Notes: generated by a model from the letters alone, not told the origin. Shown: positions 1 through 7,759, numbered from the stretch's first letter. The stretch is 33,952 bases of DNA from Erysipelotrichaceae bacterium (GCA_021201655.1 JAJQEL010000072.1:1-33952), one strand, 5' to 3'. A program made the numbers and translations.

Positions 1-2
1 TT

Positions 3-119
3 TATGGTTATAATCAAATGCTGATAATAGTTTTATTTATAATAATAAGTATTTTAATAGCTGGAGTGATATATTTCATTAATAGTCTATTGCTGAAAAA
101 AACAACAGGTGAATTATGA
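3..119 (+). CDS. C-terminus of a membrane protein (partial)
   Basis: An open frame enters from the left edge and stops at TGA 117-119. The visible 38 residues are one hydrophobic segment rich in Ile/Leu/Val followed by a short basic tail ending KKTTGEL. The stop overlaps the ATG of the ABC gene in an ATGA junction, so the two are translationally coupled. It is probably a membrane partner of the exporter that follows. The family cannot be assigned from this fragment. Confidence 0.6.
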   Translation, partial: YGYNQMLIIVLFIIISILIAGVIYFINSLLLKKTTGEL

Positions 120-1897
120 TAGAGATAAAGAATTTAGAAATCACTTATGATAGACCAATCTTTAATAAGGCAAATATAAAGTTATATAGAAATAATCTCA
201 ATGTCTTGATTGGTAAAAGTGGTACTGGTAAAACAACATTACTCAATGAAATAGGATTATTGAATAATCATTTAAGCTGTGAATATCATTTTGATGATAT
301 TGATGTCAATAGTTCTAAAGAATTGAATGATATTAGAAGAAAAAAGATAGGCTATGTCTTTCAGGAAAACTATCTGTTTCCTAAACTTAATGTTGAAGAA
401 AATATCCAGTTTGCAGCTCATCTTGCTGGTTTAGATATTAATAATGAAGAAATAGATAAGTTGTTAGATCTTACTAAGATAACCTATCTCAAAGGAAAGC
501 AGATTGATAATCTATCTGGTGGCGAAAAACAAAGACTTGCAATAGCCTTTGCCATGGCTAAGCAGCCTGATTTATTGTTGCTGGATGAACCTACATCTTA
601 TTTGGATAATGAAAGCTGTATGATGGTTATTGATGTTATTAAAAGTATTGCTGACAAAGGTAAAGTGATTGTCTTTGTTGCTACACACGATAAACGTATG
701 ATGGATAAAGCTGATGTATTATTCAAGATAGAGAATTGTCAGATTGTAGCTGATAATGATATCAATAAAACCGAAGCATATGAATTAACTTCAAGAAGTG
801 ATGAATATTATAAACAATCCATTAGACAGTACATTAATATATCTAAGAAAACCATTAAGAGAGCCTTGTATATACTTATGTCTATTACATTGTTTATTCT
901 ATTGTTTAATTTTGGCTACAGTAATTATTATCAGAACTATATCATTGATGAAGTTATCAACAGTCCACTAGAAGAAATAAGAGTTTATTATGGTTCTGAC
1001 AAGAAATTTGCGATTAATACCATAGAGAAGTATTTAAGCAGTGATGTACAAAGCAAGATTAGAAATATTAGTGGTGTAGAAGATCTGATACCTTTCTATG
1101 AATTATATCTTATGTATAATAATGAAAGTATCCTCATTCAAAGCTATATTGATCTGTCATCCCATATAGATACAACATATAATAATGATTCAGGTATTTA
1201 TGTATCCTATTCATTAGGCAGTATATTAGAAGATGATAGCATAACAATAGATTTCAATGGTACAAGCTATAATCTAGCAATCAATGGTGTATTAGAAAAA
1301 GGCTATTACAATCAGTATAGTGACAATGGTGAAAAGATTATTTACATTTCATATGATAAATTAAAAGAAATCATATATACCGATATGTCACCATGTCTCT
1401 ATATCATTAAATTCAATAAAGATGTGAATTTGGATACCTTTGAGGATGATATCAAGAACATTGATTCTAATATAACAATTTATTCATCTGTAGATATTAG
1501 TAATCTATCATTATTGAACAATCAGTTATTGGATGGTATTACACAAATAACAATTGTACTTACTGTTTCTATCTTTATTCTGATTGTCTATGATAGAAGC
1601 AAGGATATATCCGAAAGAATCAATGAGTTTGGTTTATTATATGCGAATGGGTTATCATTGAAAGATATTATTGGTATTATTATCAAAGAGTCACACATTT
1701 ATGTAATACTGACAGTAGGCGTATCGTTGTCAGTATCAGTATATGTTGTAGAAGTACTATATCAGTTAGAGATTATAAAGATATTGGAATTAATTGTTAT
1801 AGCATTTGGATTTTATATATTATTATTAGCTATACCAACAATTGCAGGATATATAATACTCAAAAAGAATAGCATTATCAATTTGATACAGTCATAA
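116..1897 (+). CDS. ABC transporter, ATPase fused to FtsX/MacB-like permease
   Basis: A 593-residue protein in two parts. Residues 1 to about 220 are an ABC ATPase with Walker A GKSGTGKTT (33-41), the signature LSGGE near 133, Walker B LLLLDEP near 152 and an H-loop ATHD near 190. The rest is an FtsX/MacB-type permease: a transmembrane segment near 245-265, an extracytoplasmic domain of about 220 residues, then three more segments near the C-terminus. The family is mechanotransmission-type (type VII) exporters, used for peptides, bacteriocins or antibiotic resistance. The order ATPase then permease in one chain is the MacB layout. Coupling to the upstream membrane gene (ATGA overlap) suggests a two-gene transporter. 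The substrate is not deducible. It is probably cargo of the mobile element. Confidence 0.85.
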   Translation: MIEIKNLEITYDRPIFNKANIKLYRNNLNVLIGKSGTGKTTLLNEIGLLNNHLSCEYHFDDIDVNSSKELNDIRRKKIGYVFQENYLFPKLNVEENIQFAAHLAGLDINNEEIDKLLDLTKITYLKGKQIDNLSGGEKQRLAIAFAMAKQPDLLLLDEPTSYLDNESCMMVIDVIKSIADKGKVIVFVATHDKRMMDKADVLFKIENCQIVADNDINKTEAYELTSRSDEYYKQSIRQYINISKKTIKRALYILMSITLFILLFNFGYSNYYQNYIIDEVINSPLEEIRVYYGSDKKFAINTIEKYLSSDVQSKIRNISGVEDLIPFYELYLMYNNESILIQSYIDLSSHIDTTYNNDSGIYVSYSLGSILEDDSITIDFNGTSYNLAINGVLEKGYYNQYSDNGEKIIYISYDKLKEIIYTDMSPCLYIIKFNKDVNLDTFEDDIKNIDSNITIYSSVDISNLSLLNNQLLDGITQITIVLTVSIFILIVYDRSKDISERINEFGLLYANGLSLKDIIGIIIKESHIYVILTVGVSLSVSVYVVEVLYQLEIIKILELIVIAFGFYILLLAIPTIAGYIILKKNSIINLIQS

Positions 1898-1944
1898 AAT
1901 AAATCTTATAAGAAATATAAAATTCTTATATTTATTCTAGATAT

Positions 1945-1991
1945 AAAAAAGGATTATACTCATTAATATGTATTAACGAGTATAATCCTTT
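1945..1991. terminator. Bidirectional terminator hairpin
   Basis: Perfect 14-bp arms AAAGGATTATACTC (1948-1961) and its complement (1978-1991), extended inward by five more A/T pairs. Read on the minus strand it is followed by a run of six T (1945-1950), so it best serves the minus-strand mob genes. It can also stop the ABC transcript converging from the left. Confidence 0.8.
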
Positions 1992-1992
1992 A

Positions 1993-2142
1993 TTAATATT
2001 TCTGGATAAATTTTTCTAATCCTCTTTTCGTATTATAATACCTTAATTGATTATCTTCTTCATTACAGTTATACCATATGAGATTTATAAATTCTAAATT
2101 TAAGTTATCATAGATAAATTGTATGATGTCATCATTTACTGG
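1993..2142 (-). pseudogene. Possible remnant ORF downstream of mobC
   Basis: A minus-strand frame stays open for about 50 codons and ends at TAA 1993-1995, right before the terminator. It overlaps the end of mobC in another frame and has no usable start codon. The peptide is acidic and aromatic (it includes FIYDNLNLEFINLIWY). It may be the tail of a gene lost by deletion, or a frameshifted continuation of mobC. I do not recognise a family. Confidence 0.3.
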
Positions 2143-2503
2143 TTATATCTTTGTTATGAACATTGTTCATTTCAAGATGCGTTGGTTGATTTATAATAGT
2201 AATTATTTTTAGTATTTGATTTTGAAGTCTATCATAATCGTTCTTGTATCTCATAACATCAATTGATCTTGTCTTATATGCTATGACTGTCAACTGATTT
2301 ATATTGTTTCCTATGAGCCTTAGCTGTTTGATTATTTCAATCATCTCAGATGTTGGAAGTGAAGGAGGAACAACCATCTCTATTAATGATCTCATATATT
2401 CCTCTCTTGAAAGACCAGCCAATGCAACATGTTCATTAAGAGTATTGAACTCATCAACAGTCAATCTAACCTTAACCTCTTTAATTCTATTTTTACGTTT
2501 CAT
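2132..2503 (-). CDS. mobC: MobC-like mobilisation (relaxosome) protein
   Basis: A 123-residue protein resembling MobC-family relaxosome accessory proteins. It begins with a basic KRKNR stretch, then a ribbon-helix-helix-like segment (VKVRLTVDEFNTLNEHVALAGLSREEYMRSLI) and the typical central motif LRLIGNNINQLTVIAYK near residues 61-77. Such proteins bind oriT and help the relaxase nick DNA. No intact relaxase gene follows downstream, where it would normally lie: only a 50-codon remnant and a terminator. The mobilisation module therefore looks truncated here. The start overlaps the end of a 29-codon ORF. Family assignment is from motif recognition only. Confidence 0.75.
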   Translation of the reverse strand: MKRKNRIKEVKVRLTVDEFNTLNEHVALAGLSREEYMRSLIEMVVPPSLPTSEMIEIIKQLRLIGNNINQLTVIAYKTRSIDVMRYKNDYDRLQNQILKIITIINQPTHLEMNNVHNKDITSK

Positions 2504-2582
2504 CTCTATTTACCTTCCTTAGAAACATTAATACAATACCAACAAAAGCATCTAATACAAATATCATTATTTCCATATACAT
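2493..2582 (-). CDS. Small hydrophobic peptide upstream of mobC (29 aa)
   Basis: ATG at 2582 lies 6-7 bases after a good Shine-Dalgarno (GAGGAG, complement of 2583-2590). The frame encodes a 29-residue peptide: hydrophobic core MIFVLDAFVGIVLMFL followed by RKVNRDET. Its TAA (2493-2495) overlaps the mobC start, so translation would be coupled. It could be a single-span membrane peptide or a leader that only couples translation. No family recognised. Confidence 0.45.
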   Translation of the reverse strand: MYMEIMIFVLDAFVGIVLMFLRKVNRDET

Positions 2583-2600
2583 CACTCCTCGTAATTAATT

Positions 2601-2670
2601 GGGGTCTTCGGGGACAACCCCTGAAAAAAAGACTTTTGGGACCAAAAGTCCATGCTTGCTACAATTTCGG
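2601..2670. other. Candidate oriT: two palindromes upstream of mobC
   Basis: Two adjacent inverted repeats lie between mobC and the AT-rich spacer. The first is GGGGT...ACCCC (2601-2621). The second is a perfect 9-bp repeat, GACTTTTGG-GA-CCAAAAGTC (2631-2650), followed by CATGCTTGC. Hairpins of this kind next to a mobC gene commonly mark a transfer origin. This is inference from position and structure; no nick site can be proved from sequence alone. Confidence 0.4.
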
Positions 2671-3040
2671 ACATGATATTAACCTATTATTTATGATTTT
2701 TATACCAGCCCAGAAAAACAACTATCTTATTCGTAGTTTTATTAAATTTATTAGTCAGATTATTTTTTCATTTTTTTAAACCATTAAATTCATTTATCTA
2801 AAATGTGCATTATCAAATTGTTTAAGTTGATTTTATAAAATCATCAAATTATTTTAATTAAAAATCAATTTTTTATAATTCATTTAGAAAAAATTATTAT
2901 AAAATATCATTACGATTTTCGTTAAATCTTATTCATTATTTTTTAATTTATCTTTTTAAAAAATTTATAAATACTATCACTAAATTTTTCATACCGAACT
3001 TTTTTTCATTTCCATTTCATTAAATTAATAACAATATAAT
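2671..3040. other. AT-rich spacer, no gene
   Basis: About 370 bases that are extremely A/T rich, with long T and A runs. I see no open frame with a ribosome site and no clear repeat. The open frame crossing its left part on the plus strand has no ribosome binding site and a composition typical of chance. Confidence 0.6.
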
Positions 3041-3064
3041 AAAAAGCATCATATTGAATGATGC
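3041..3064 (-). terminator. Terminator of the AAA/PD-(D/E)XK gene
   Basis: 7-bp stem GCATCAT/ATGATGC (3046-3052 and 3058-3064) with a 5-base loop. On the minus strand it is followed by five T. It lies about 26 bases past the stop of the gene at 3091. Confidence 0.75.
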
Positions 3065-3090
3065 CTATTATATAATATTTATTTTTATAA

Positions 3091-4665
3091 TTATTCCTTT
3101 ACAAACTTTTCAATCTTCGCAATATGTTTCTTTTCACCTTTGTTATAAGTGATACCAACTAACAACAGATTACCATGATAGTGTTTTAAATTTTGAGAAT
3201 AGTTTCTTTCTTTAATTTGATCAATAGCTGTTTCTACATCTTTATCATACTTTAATTCAATAATCATTGCTGGATAAGTTGGATTATAAGGAATGAATGC
3301 AACATCACAGAAACCCTTGCCAGTAGGCAGTTCTCTAAATGGTGAATAATAATCATTAGCTGTAAAATATGCTAACATGATTGTTGTATATAATGAATTT
3401 TCGTCATTATACTTTAGATTAGAATTGATAAATGAGTCATGGACTTCTTCTAATCCTGATGCTACTTTTTCTTCATCCATATCCCAAGTAGATTCCAACA
3501 ATTTTTGAGCACGATCTATAGCTTTATAAGTCTGTTCGTACTTTGGTGTTTTAATAGATTGAATAAATGAATCAATAACTTCTTTATTTGGAATATAAAC
3601 TTGTTCACTTTGCCTATCATATCCTAAATAACCTAAATGAATAAGCATTGTCAAAACATCATCTTTGCTTTTAAAAGTTGACATATCATTTTGGAAACCT
3701 GCTGTATCAACTTTTACTTTTTCTCCTGCTAATAATTGAATAACTGCCTCTTTTAAACCATCAAAATCCATAGAAATATGATTAGCTAGGTTTTCAAAAG
3801 TTCCAGTCTTAGACCAGTAACAGTTGCATTCTTTTGAAGAAATAGCTTTAATAATAGAACGTGGACTATATATTGAAGTATGATCAGTAATATGATAACC
3901 ATCATACCAAACCTTCATTTGATCAAAATCCATATTATTTTTCAAACATAAATCTTTAACTTCATCTTCAGTAAATCCCATAAAGTTTTCATATTTTTGT
4001 GGTTCAATCATGTTGATTTCATCAAACATGTTAATAGCACTTTCATCACCATATTTCTTGATAGGAAGAATTCCAGTCATATATGCTAAAGAAACATATT
4101 CTTTTTCTTTAAGAAGTCTATTCATGAATTTTAAAAATTCCTTTTTATCTTCTGATGTAGCATTTTTATTTCTTAATACAGAGTCCCACTCATCAATGAT
4201 AAAAATAAAATGTTCTTCTAATTCTACATATATATCATCTAATGAATCTGGAAGATCAGTATTATCCAAATAATCTACATCTTTATATACTCTAAAAAGA
4301 TCTCTTAAAACAGATTTTGATAAAAATTGTAACATCTCTTTAACATTACTATATTTATCATAAAAAGACTGCATATCAATAAAAATGACATTATGTTTAT
4401 TGAGATGTTCATGGTACATATCAGTTTGTGAGATTTTTAAGTCATTAAACAATGAAGTAGAGTCACAATCTTTTGAATAATAAGCAATCAGCATTTTTGC
4501 ATCAGTACTTTTACCAAATCTTCTTGGTCGAGATACACAAACGAAACGATCTTTTGTATCAATAATCTCATTTGTTTTTTGTATAAGTAATGATTTATCC
4601 ACATAAATTGGTGCGTTTCTACTTAATACAAATCCTCTGTTACTTGGATTTAAATGTTTTCCCAT
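3091..4665 (-). CDS. AAA-ATPase with C-terminal PD-(D/E)XK nuclease-like domain
   Basis: A 524-residue protein of the AAA-ATPase_like/PDDEXK_9 family, common in gut Firmicutes and Bacteroidetes. The N-terminal ATPase has the P-loop SRPRRFGKS (45-53) and Walker B IIDEWDS (156-162). The C-terminus has the nuclease-like core: Asp454 (in GFCDVAF) and Glu470-Leu-Lys472 (in IIELKYDKD). The start is well supported by AAGGAGATGAT five bases before the ATG. It is complete and has its own terminator. The cellular role of the family is not established; links to mobile elements and genome defence have been proposed. A frameshifted second member lies at 26.3-27.9 kb. Confidence 0.85.
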   Translation of the reverse strand: MGKHLNPSNRGFVLSRNAPIYVDKSLLIQKTNEIIDTKDRFVCVSRPRRFGKSTDAKMLIAYYSKDCDSTSLFNDLKISQTDMYHEHLNKHNVIFIDMQSFYDKYSNVKEMLQFLSKSVLRDLFRVYKDVDYLDNTDLPDSLDDIYVELEEHFIFIIDEWDSVLRNKNATSEDKKEFLKFMNRLLKEKEYVSLAYMTGILPIKKYGDESAINMFDEINMIEPQKYENFMGFTEDEVKDLCLKNNMDFDQMKVWYDGYHITDHTSIYSPRSIIKAISSKECNCYWSKTGTFENLANHISMDFDGLKEAVIQLLAGEKVKVDTAGFQNDMSTFKSKDDVLTMLIHLGYLGYDRQSEQVYIPNKEVIDSFIQSIKTPKYEQTYKAIDRAQKLLESTWDMDEEKVASGLEEVHDSFINSNLKYNDENSLYTTIMLAYFTANDYYSPFRELPTGKGFCDVAFIPYNPTYPAMIIELKYDKDVETAIDQIKERNYSQNLKHYHGNLLLVGITYNKGEKKHIAKIEKFVKE

Positions 4666-4742
4666 GTATTATCATCTCCTTCAAAACTTATTATACCATA
4701 AAACATTTATTTCTTATAGTGACTTTAATTTGTTTTTCCATT

Positions 4743-5078
4743 TTAGCTATAAATAATTTCTTTTATGATTATTTCTTCTGCTTGATTTTCTATATTATTC
4801 ATGTACTTAACCCATTCCATTTGATGTGTTTCTTTATTGGGTAATTGAGTATTTTGAATCAATTGATTCATTAATTGTTCTTTCATTAATGTTGATTGAA
4901 GCTGTATTTCTCTAAGATGTGTATTTAATTGGTTTTTCATTCTTAATGTTAATAACAATGCAGGATTGTTATTTCTTAGATAGTTCATTCTCATCATAGC
5001 ATACTTACCTTGAAATGATTCCTCATTCATTTTAAGATTAGGTATAAGATAATCTCCAACTTGAGTGTATTTGACCAT
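4743..5078 (-). CDS. tnpV: TnpV-like transposon-encoded protein
   Basis: The true start is the ATG at 5078, with AAAGGAGG nearby; an upstream in-frame ATG at 5183 has no ribosome site. The 111-residue product begins MVKYTQVGDYLIPNLKMNEE and continues with GKYAMMRMNYLRNNNPALLL and THLREIQLQ, the pattern of TnpV proteins (first named in Tn4451-type mobilisable elements). The function of TnpV is unknown; it marks integrated mobilisable elements. The C-terminal third is Gln/Asn-rich and may form a helix pair. Confidence 0.75.
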   Translation of the reverse strand: MVKYTQVGDYLIPNLKMNEESFQGKYAMMRMNYLRNNNPALLLTLRMKNQLNTHLREIQLQSTLMKEQLMNQLIQNTQLPNKETHQMEWVKYMNNIENQAEEIIIKEIIYS

Positions 5079-5264
5079 AATTGTTGCCTCCTTTATATTT
5101 TCATTTTGAATTATTTTAGTTAAATTATCAAATGTGCTATTGATTATTTTACAGATTCTAATCAATGATATAAGACTTACCAATTGGTTTCTATTTTATG
5201 AATAATTACTATCATTTCATCATAAATACTTTTAAATCACTTCATTTTTTGTCCTAGAAATAAT

Positions 5265-5297
5265 AAAGACATCTTTATAGTTAAAAGATGCCTTTTT
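5265..5297. terminator. Terminator hairpin after the 45-aa ORF
   Basis: Arms GACATCTTT (5268-5276) and AAAGATGCC (5284-5292) pair with one G-U on the minus strand. They are flanked by T-runs on either side, so it can act in both directions. It lies 8 bases past the stop of the small minus-strand gene. Confidence 0.7.
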
Positions 5298-5300
5298 TAC

Positions 5301-5438
5301 TTAATCGCTTAAATAAGCTTCAATATTTTCTTCAATTCTTTGTACGTTTCTTTCTCTTTGTAGCTGATCTGCATCTGTATGCCAGGTTGCTGCTACTGCA
5401 ATACCAATGAGTAATATGATGACTAATAGTTTTTTCAT
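5301..5438 (-). CDS. Small membrane-anchored or secreted peptide (45 aa)
   Basis: ATG at 5438 follows an excellent Shine-Dalgarno (AGGAGG, 7 bases upstream). The product starts MKKLLVIILLIGIAVAATWH, a lysine-led hydrophobic segment that is either a signal peptide or a single membrane anchor. An amphipathic, charged tail follows (QLQRERNVQRIEENIEAYL). It has its own terminator. Size, ribosome site and terminator argue that it is a real gene, but I recognise no family. It could act with the ParAB or mobilisation functions on either side; that is inference from position only. Confidence 0.6.
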   Translation of the reverse strand: MKKLLVIILLIGIAVAATWHTDADQLQRERNVQRIEENIEAYLSD

Positions 5439-5554
5439 GGATGTTTCCTCCTGATCAAGTTTTTCTTTTGTGACTATATCATACTATAACGCCCACATTA
5501 TCACAAACTTGCAATACTTGTATTAATACTACTATATTCTTATGGGCTGGTAAA

Positions 5555-5640
5555 GGAAGGGGGTTATTAGGGGGAAACTCAGTCACAGATTTAACCAAAA
5601 AAATGCGAATTACCCCCTTACGAATTCTGCAATTTTTTAA
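5555..5640. other. G/C-run inverted-repeat region downstream of parB (origin/oriT candidate)
   Basis: Between parB and the 45-aa ORF, plus strand, lie GGGGG (5559-5563), TTATTA and GGGGG (5570-5574). Further on, CCCCC (5613-5617) sits between imperfect inverted arms: AAAAAAATGCGAATT (5597-5611) and AATTCTGCAATTTTTT (5623-5638). Direct TTAACC copies flank the arms. The G- and C-runs stand out in such AT-rich DNA. This architecture resembles transfer or replication origins of integrative elements. No protein is convincingly encoded here. Confidence 0.4.
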
Positions 5641-5680
5641 CCTGCGATTTCTTGAGTCACACAATAATGTCTCAATATCG

Positions 5681-6631
5681 CTATCTGGACTGTTCCTTTT
5701 TCTTACTTTTTGCCCATTTACTTAATAATGAAATGATAAGATCAGACTTTTGCTTAGGTGTATATTCTTTAGGAAAATAATCATTAATATCATCCATCAT
5801 AAATGTTAGTTTTTCTTTTTGATTTGGTTTTATTTCAGACATAATTGAATAAATAACATCTTCACTAAGTCGGCCTTCCTTGGATAAAGTTTTCATACGA
5901 ATTGTTTGAGCGTGTGATGGTGTAAAATCCAATTCTTCAATATATTTTACAACTATTTCTTGTTCTTCTTTAGTTAAATAAGATAGTTCTACAGCAGGAC
6001 TTAATGCAATCTTTTTGCCATCCTCATTTAAGCCATCAACCATATTTTTTAATGGTTCAATTAATTCTGTCAAACGAATATATCTTTGTATTTGATTTCG
6101 ACTTTCTCCAACTTCTTGTGCAAGTATTTGGTCTGATCTTAAATGTGTCCCAAGTTGGGACAGATTTTCTTTACTAGGTCTGCCAGGTTGTCTTTTTAAT
6201 ACCTCTAACTTCATTTTATAAGCTAAACCTCTTTCAGTTGGAAGAATTTTTTCACGTTGAATGTTGGCATCAACCATGAGGATGGTTGCTTCATCATCAG
6301 ATAAATCACGAATAATAGCAGGAATAGTTTCGAGGTTATTAATCTCACATGCCTTAAGTCTTTTATGACCTGATACCATTTCATAGCCGTCACCATAAGG
6401 ATTTGGTCTAATGAGCGTTGGATTAAGAACACCATTTTCACTAATACTTTCAACAAGATTAACTAAATCATCATCAATACGTACCTTGAATGGATGATTC
6501 TTAAACTCAGATATATCACTTAGTGGTATATCTCTGACTTTTTCAAGTTTTTCTTCTTGACGCATCTCCTCTGTTGTGAATAAATCTTCGTATGTTGGTA
6601 GAATGATATCATTCACTGTCTTTCTCGCCAT
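5681..6631 (-). CDS. parB: ParB-family partition/nucleoid-occlusion-like protein
   Basis: A 316-residue ParB. The N-terminal ParB/Srx domain contains VRDIPLSDISEFKNHPF, GVLNPTLIRPNPYG, EMVSGHKRLKACE (CTP-binding GxxRxxA-type motif, here GHKRLKA) and the acidic-arginine stretch ANIQREKILPTERGLAYK. A helix-turn-helix segment follows (LAQEVGESRNQIQRYIRLTEL) and then a C-terminal dimerisation region. ParB proteins load on parS DNA and cooperate with ParA to segregate plasmids or circular element forms. It overlaps the end of parA by about 23 bases and has its own strong ribosome site (AGGAGGTG). ParA-ParB pairs of this type are found in Tn1549-like conjugative elements. Confidence 0.9.
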   Translation of the reverse strand: MARKTVNDIILPTYEDLFTTEEMRQEEKLEKVRDIPLSDISEFKNHPFKVRIDDDLVNLVESISENGVLNPTLIRPNPYGDGYEMVSGHKRLKACEINNLETIPAIIRDLSDDEATILMVDANIQREKILPTERGLAYKMKLEVLKRQPGRPSKENLSQLGTHLRSDQILAQEVGESRNQIQRYIRLTELIEPLKNMVDGLNEDGKKIALSPAVELSYLTKEEQEIVVKYIEELDFTPSHAQTIRMKTLSKEGRLSEDVIYSIMSEIKPNQKEKLTFMMDDINDYFPKEYTPKQKSDLIISLLSKWAKSKKKEQSR

Positions 6632-7406
6632 GGTAGAACACCTCCTGAGTTAATAATTCATAAGCTTTTGTAGCTGCACATTTACGATCATATTTAATGA
6701 TACTTTCACCATTACCAGTTGATTCAGCTGCTTTGATACATCGTGGTATTTGTGTATTGAATATTCTTATATAATTCCCAAATGAATGATGAATATCCAT
6801 GATAACCTTCTTTGCAAGATTCGTTCTTTTATCGAACATAGTAATCAATATGCCTTCAATCGTTAAATCTGGATTGAGATAACATTGTACATTAGTAATA
6901 GTCTTAAGAAGGTCAGCCATACCTTCAATTGCATAAGGTTCTGCTTGTACTGGAATGATAGCCTTATCAGCAGCAGTTAAAGCATTGATAGTTAGATTAT
7001 CTAATGATGGATTGGTATCTATAATAATATAGTCATAATCATTTTTAACTGTATCTAAAAATCTTTTTAGAGTTGTTTCTCTACACTGTGTTCCTTCAAG
7101 TATTGAACTAATACCTGCTAAAGAAATATTAGCAGGAATAATATCAACACCTTCATGACTATGTAGAATAAGCTTTTCTTTATCAACATCTCTATTTTTG
7201 ATAACACATATCATTACTTCTTTCATTGATAACGAATATTCGTTTCTGTTTCGATATCCTAACGCCTTTGTTGAATGACCTTGTGGATCAAGATCAACCA
7301 ATAAAACTTTAGATTCATATTTTCTAAGGCAGGCACTAAGACTAACAGCTGTCATAGTCTTTCCTACACCGCCTTTTTGATTAACAATTGTCATTATTTC
7401 ACCCAT
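6609..7406 (-). CDS. parA: ParA-family partition ATPase
   Basis: I place the start at ATG 7406, six bases after GAGGTG; the upstream in-frame GTG at 7415 is itself part of that Shine-Dalgarno. The 265-residue product has the deviant Walker A KGGVGKT (11-17), LVDLDPQGHSTKALG (switch/Walker A') and IIIDTNPSLDN (Walker B). It makes nucleotide-dependent dimers on the nucleoid and moves ParB-parS complexes. It forms an operon with parB (overlapping). The palindrome TAAGCTCA-AA-TGAGCTTA 37 bases upstream is a likely operator or parS. Partition genes fit an element that lives partly as an extrachromosomal circle. Confidence 0.9.
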   Translation of the reverse strand: MGEIMTIVNQKGGVGKTMTAVSLSACLRKYESKVLLVDLDPQGHSTKALGYRNRNEYSLSMKEVMICVIKNRDVDKEKLILHSHEGVDIIPANISLAGISSILEGTQCRETTLKRFLDTVKNDYDYIIIDTNPSLDNLTINALTAADKAIIPVQAEPYAIEGMADLLKTITNVQCYLNPDLTIEGILITMFDKRTNLAKKVIMDIHHSFGNYIRIFNTQIPRCIKAAESTGNGESIIKYDRKCAATKAYELLTQEVFYHGEKDSE

Positions 7407-7442
7407 ATATTTCACCTCTTTCTTTATGGGTTATAATTTTAA

Positions 7443-7471
7443 TAAGCTCAAATGAGCTTATGGTGAGCTTA
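7443..7471. promoter_or_regulatory. TGAGCTTA operator/parS-like repeats upstream of parA
   Basis: A perfect inverted pair TAAGCTCA-AA-TGAGCTTA (7443-7460) plus a further direct TGAGCTTA at 7464-7471, exactly 11 bases after the previous one (one helical turn). It overlaps the expected parA promoter zone. It is probably a ParA/ParB or other element-regulator binding site. Five more copies occur at 9262-9417. Confidence 0.55.
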
Positions 7472-7518
7472 TAAAAAAAGACTCGCATGAGTCTTATAGA
7501 TAAGTAGGGTGATTTTAG

Positions 7519-7597
7519 TGTGAAATTCAATAATTACCTCCGAGTTACCTCCAAAAAAATTTTATAATTTATATTTATAAAAAGTTTGAATTTCACA
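7519..7597. repeat. 12-bp inverted repeat within att-proximal region
   Basis: TGTGAAATTCAA (7519-7530) and its perfect complement TTGAATTTCACA (7586-7597) bracket about 55 bases. Just inside the left arm, TTACCTCC occurs twice (7533-7540 and 7545-7552). The segment is missing from the second copy of the block. It may be an integrase or excisionase arm site, or a very small inserted element. Confidence 0.5.
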
Positions 7598-7698
7598 TGG
7601 TATTTTATCAAATTTACTTGATTAAATGTATAAAACTAAAGTCATTTATATTGTTGTAAATGGCTTTAATTTTCGCTGTTTTTAGATTCTTTAACTCA

Positions 7699-7749
7699 CT
7701 TAGGATCTAGTGCTTCGGCGTGCAGGTTCAAGTCCTGTTACCCGCACCA
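7699..7749 (+). other. att site: tRNA-Leu(TAG) 3' fragment, anticodon loop to CCA
   Basis: From CTTAGGATCTAG (anticodon loop with TAG, and 3' anticodon stem) the sequence continues with a long-variable-arm segment (TGCTTCGGCGTG), a T-arm (CAGGTTCAAGTCCTG) and the acceptor 3' strand ending in CCA at 7749. This is the 3' half of a class II tRNA-Leu. The 5' half is absent: upstream ACTCA cannot pair with the TCTAG stem strand. Tyrosine recombinases commonly use exactly this segment as the att core. The intact tRNA should lie at the other end of the element, to the left of this window. Confidence 0.8.
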
Positions 7750-7759
7750 TTGATTGTAT

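Noticed and set aside
2304-2779. Plus-strand frames of 72 and 116 codons
   Set aside because: They lie opposite mobC or in AT-rich spacer, lack ribosome sites, and one crosses the palindromes.
5479-5664. 61-codon minus-strand frame downstream of parB
   Set aside because: No ribosome site, odd composition, and it runs through the G/C-run inverted repeats; better read as a non-coding structured region.
7690-7749. Complete functional tRNA-Leu
   Set aside because: No acceptor 5' strand, D-arm or matching 5' anticodon stem is present; only the 3' half.
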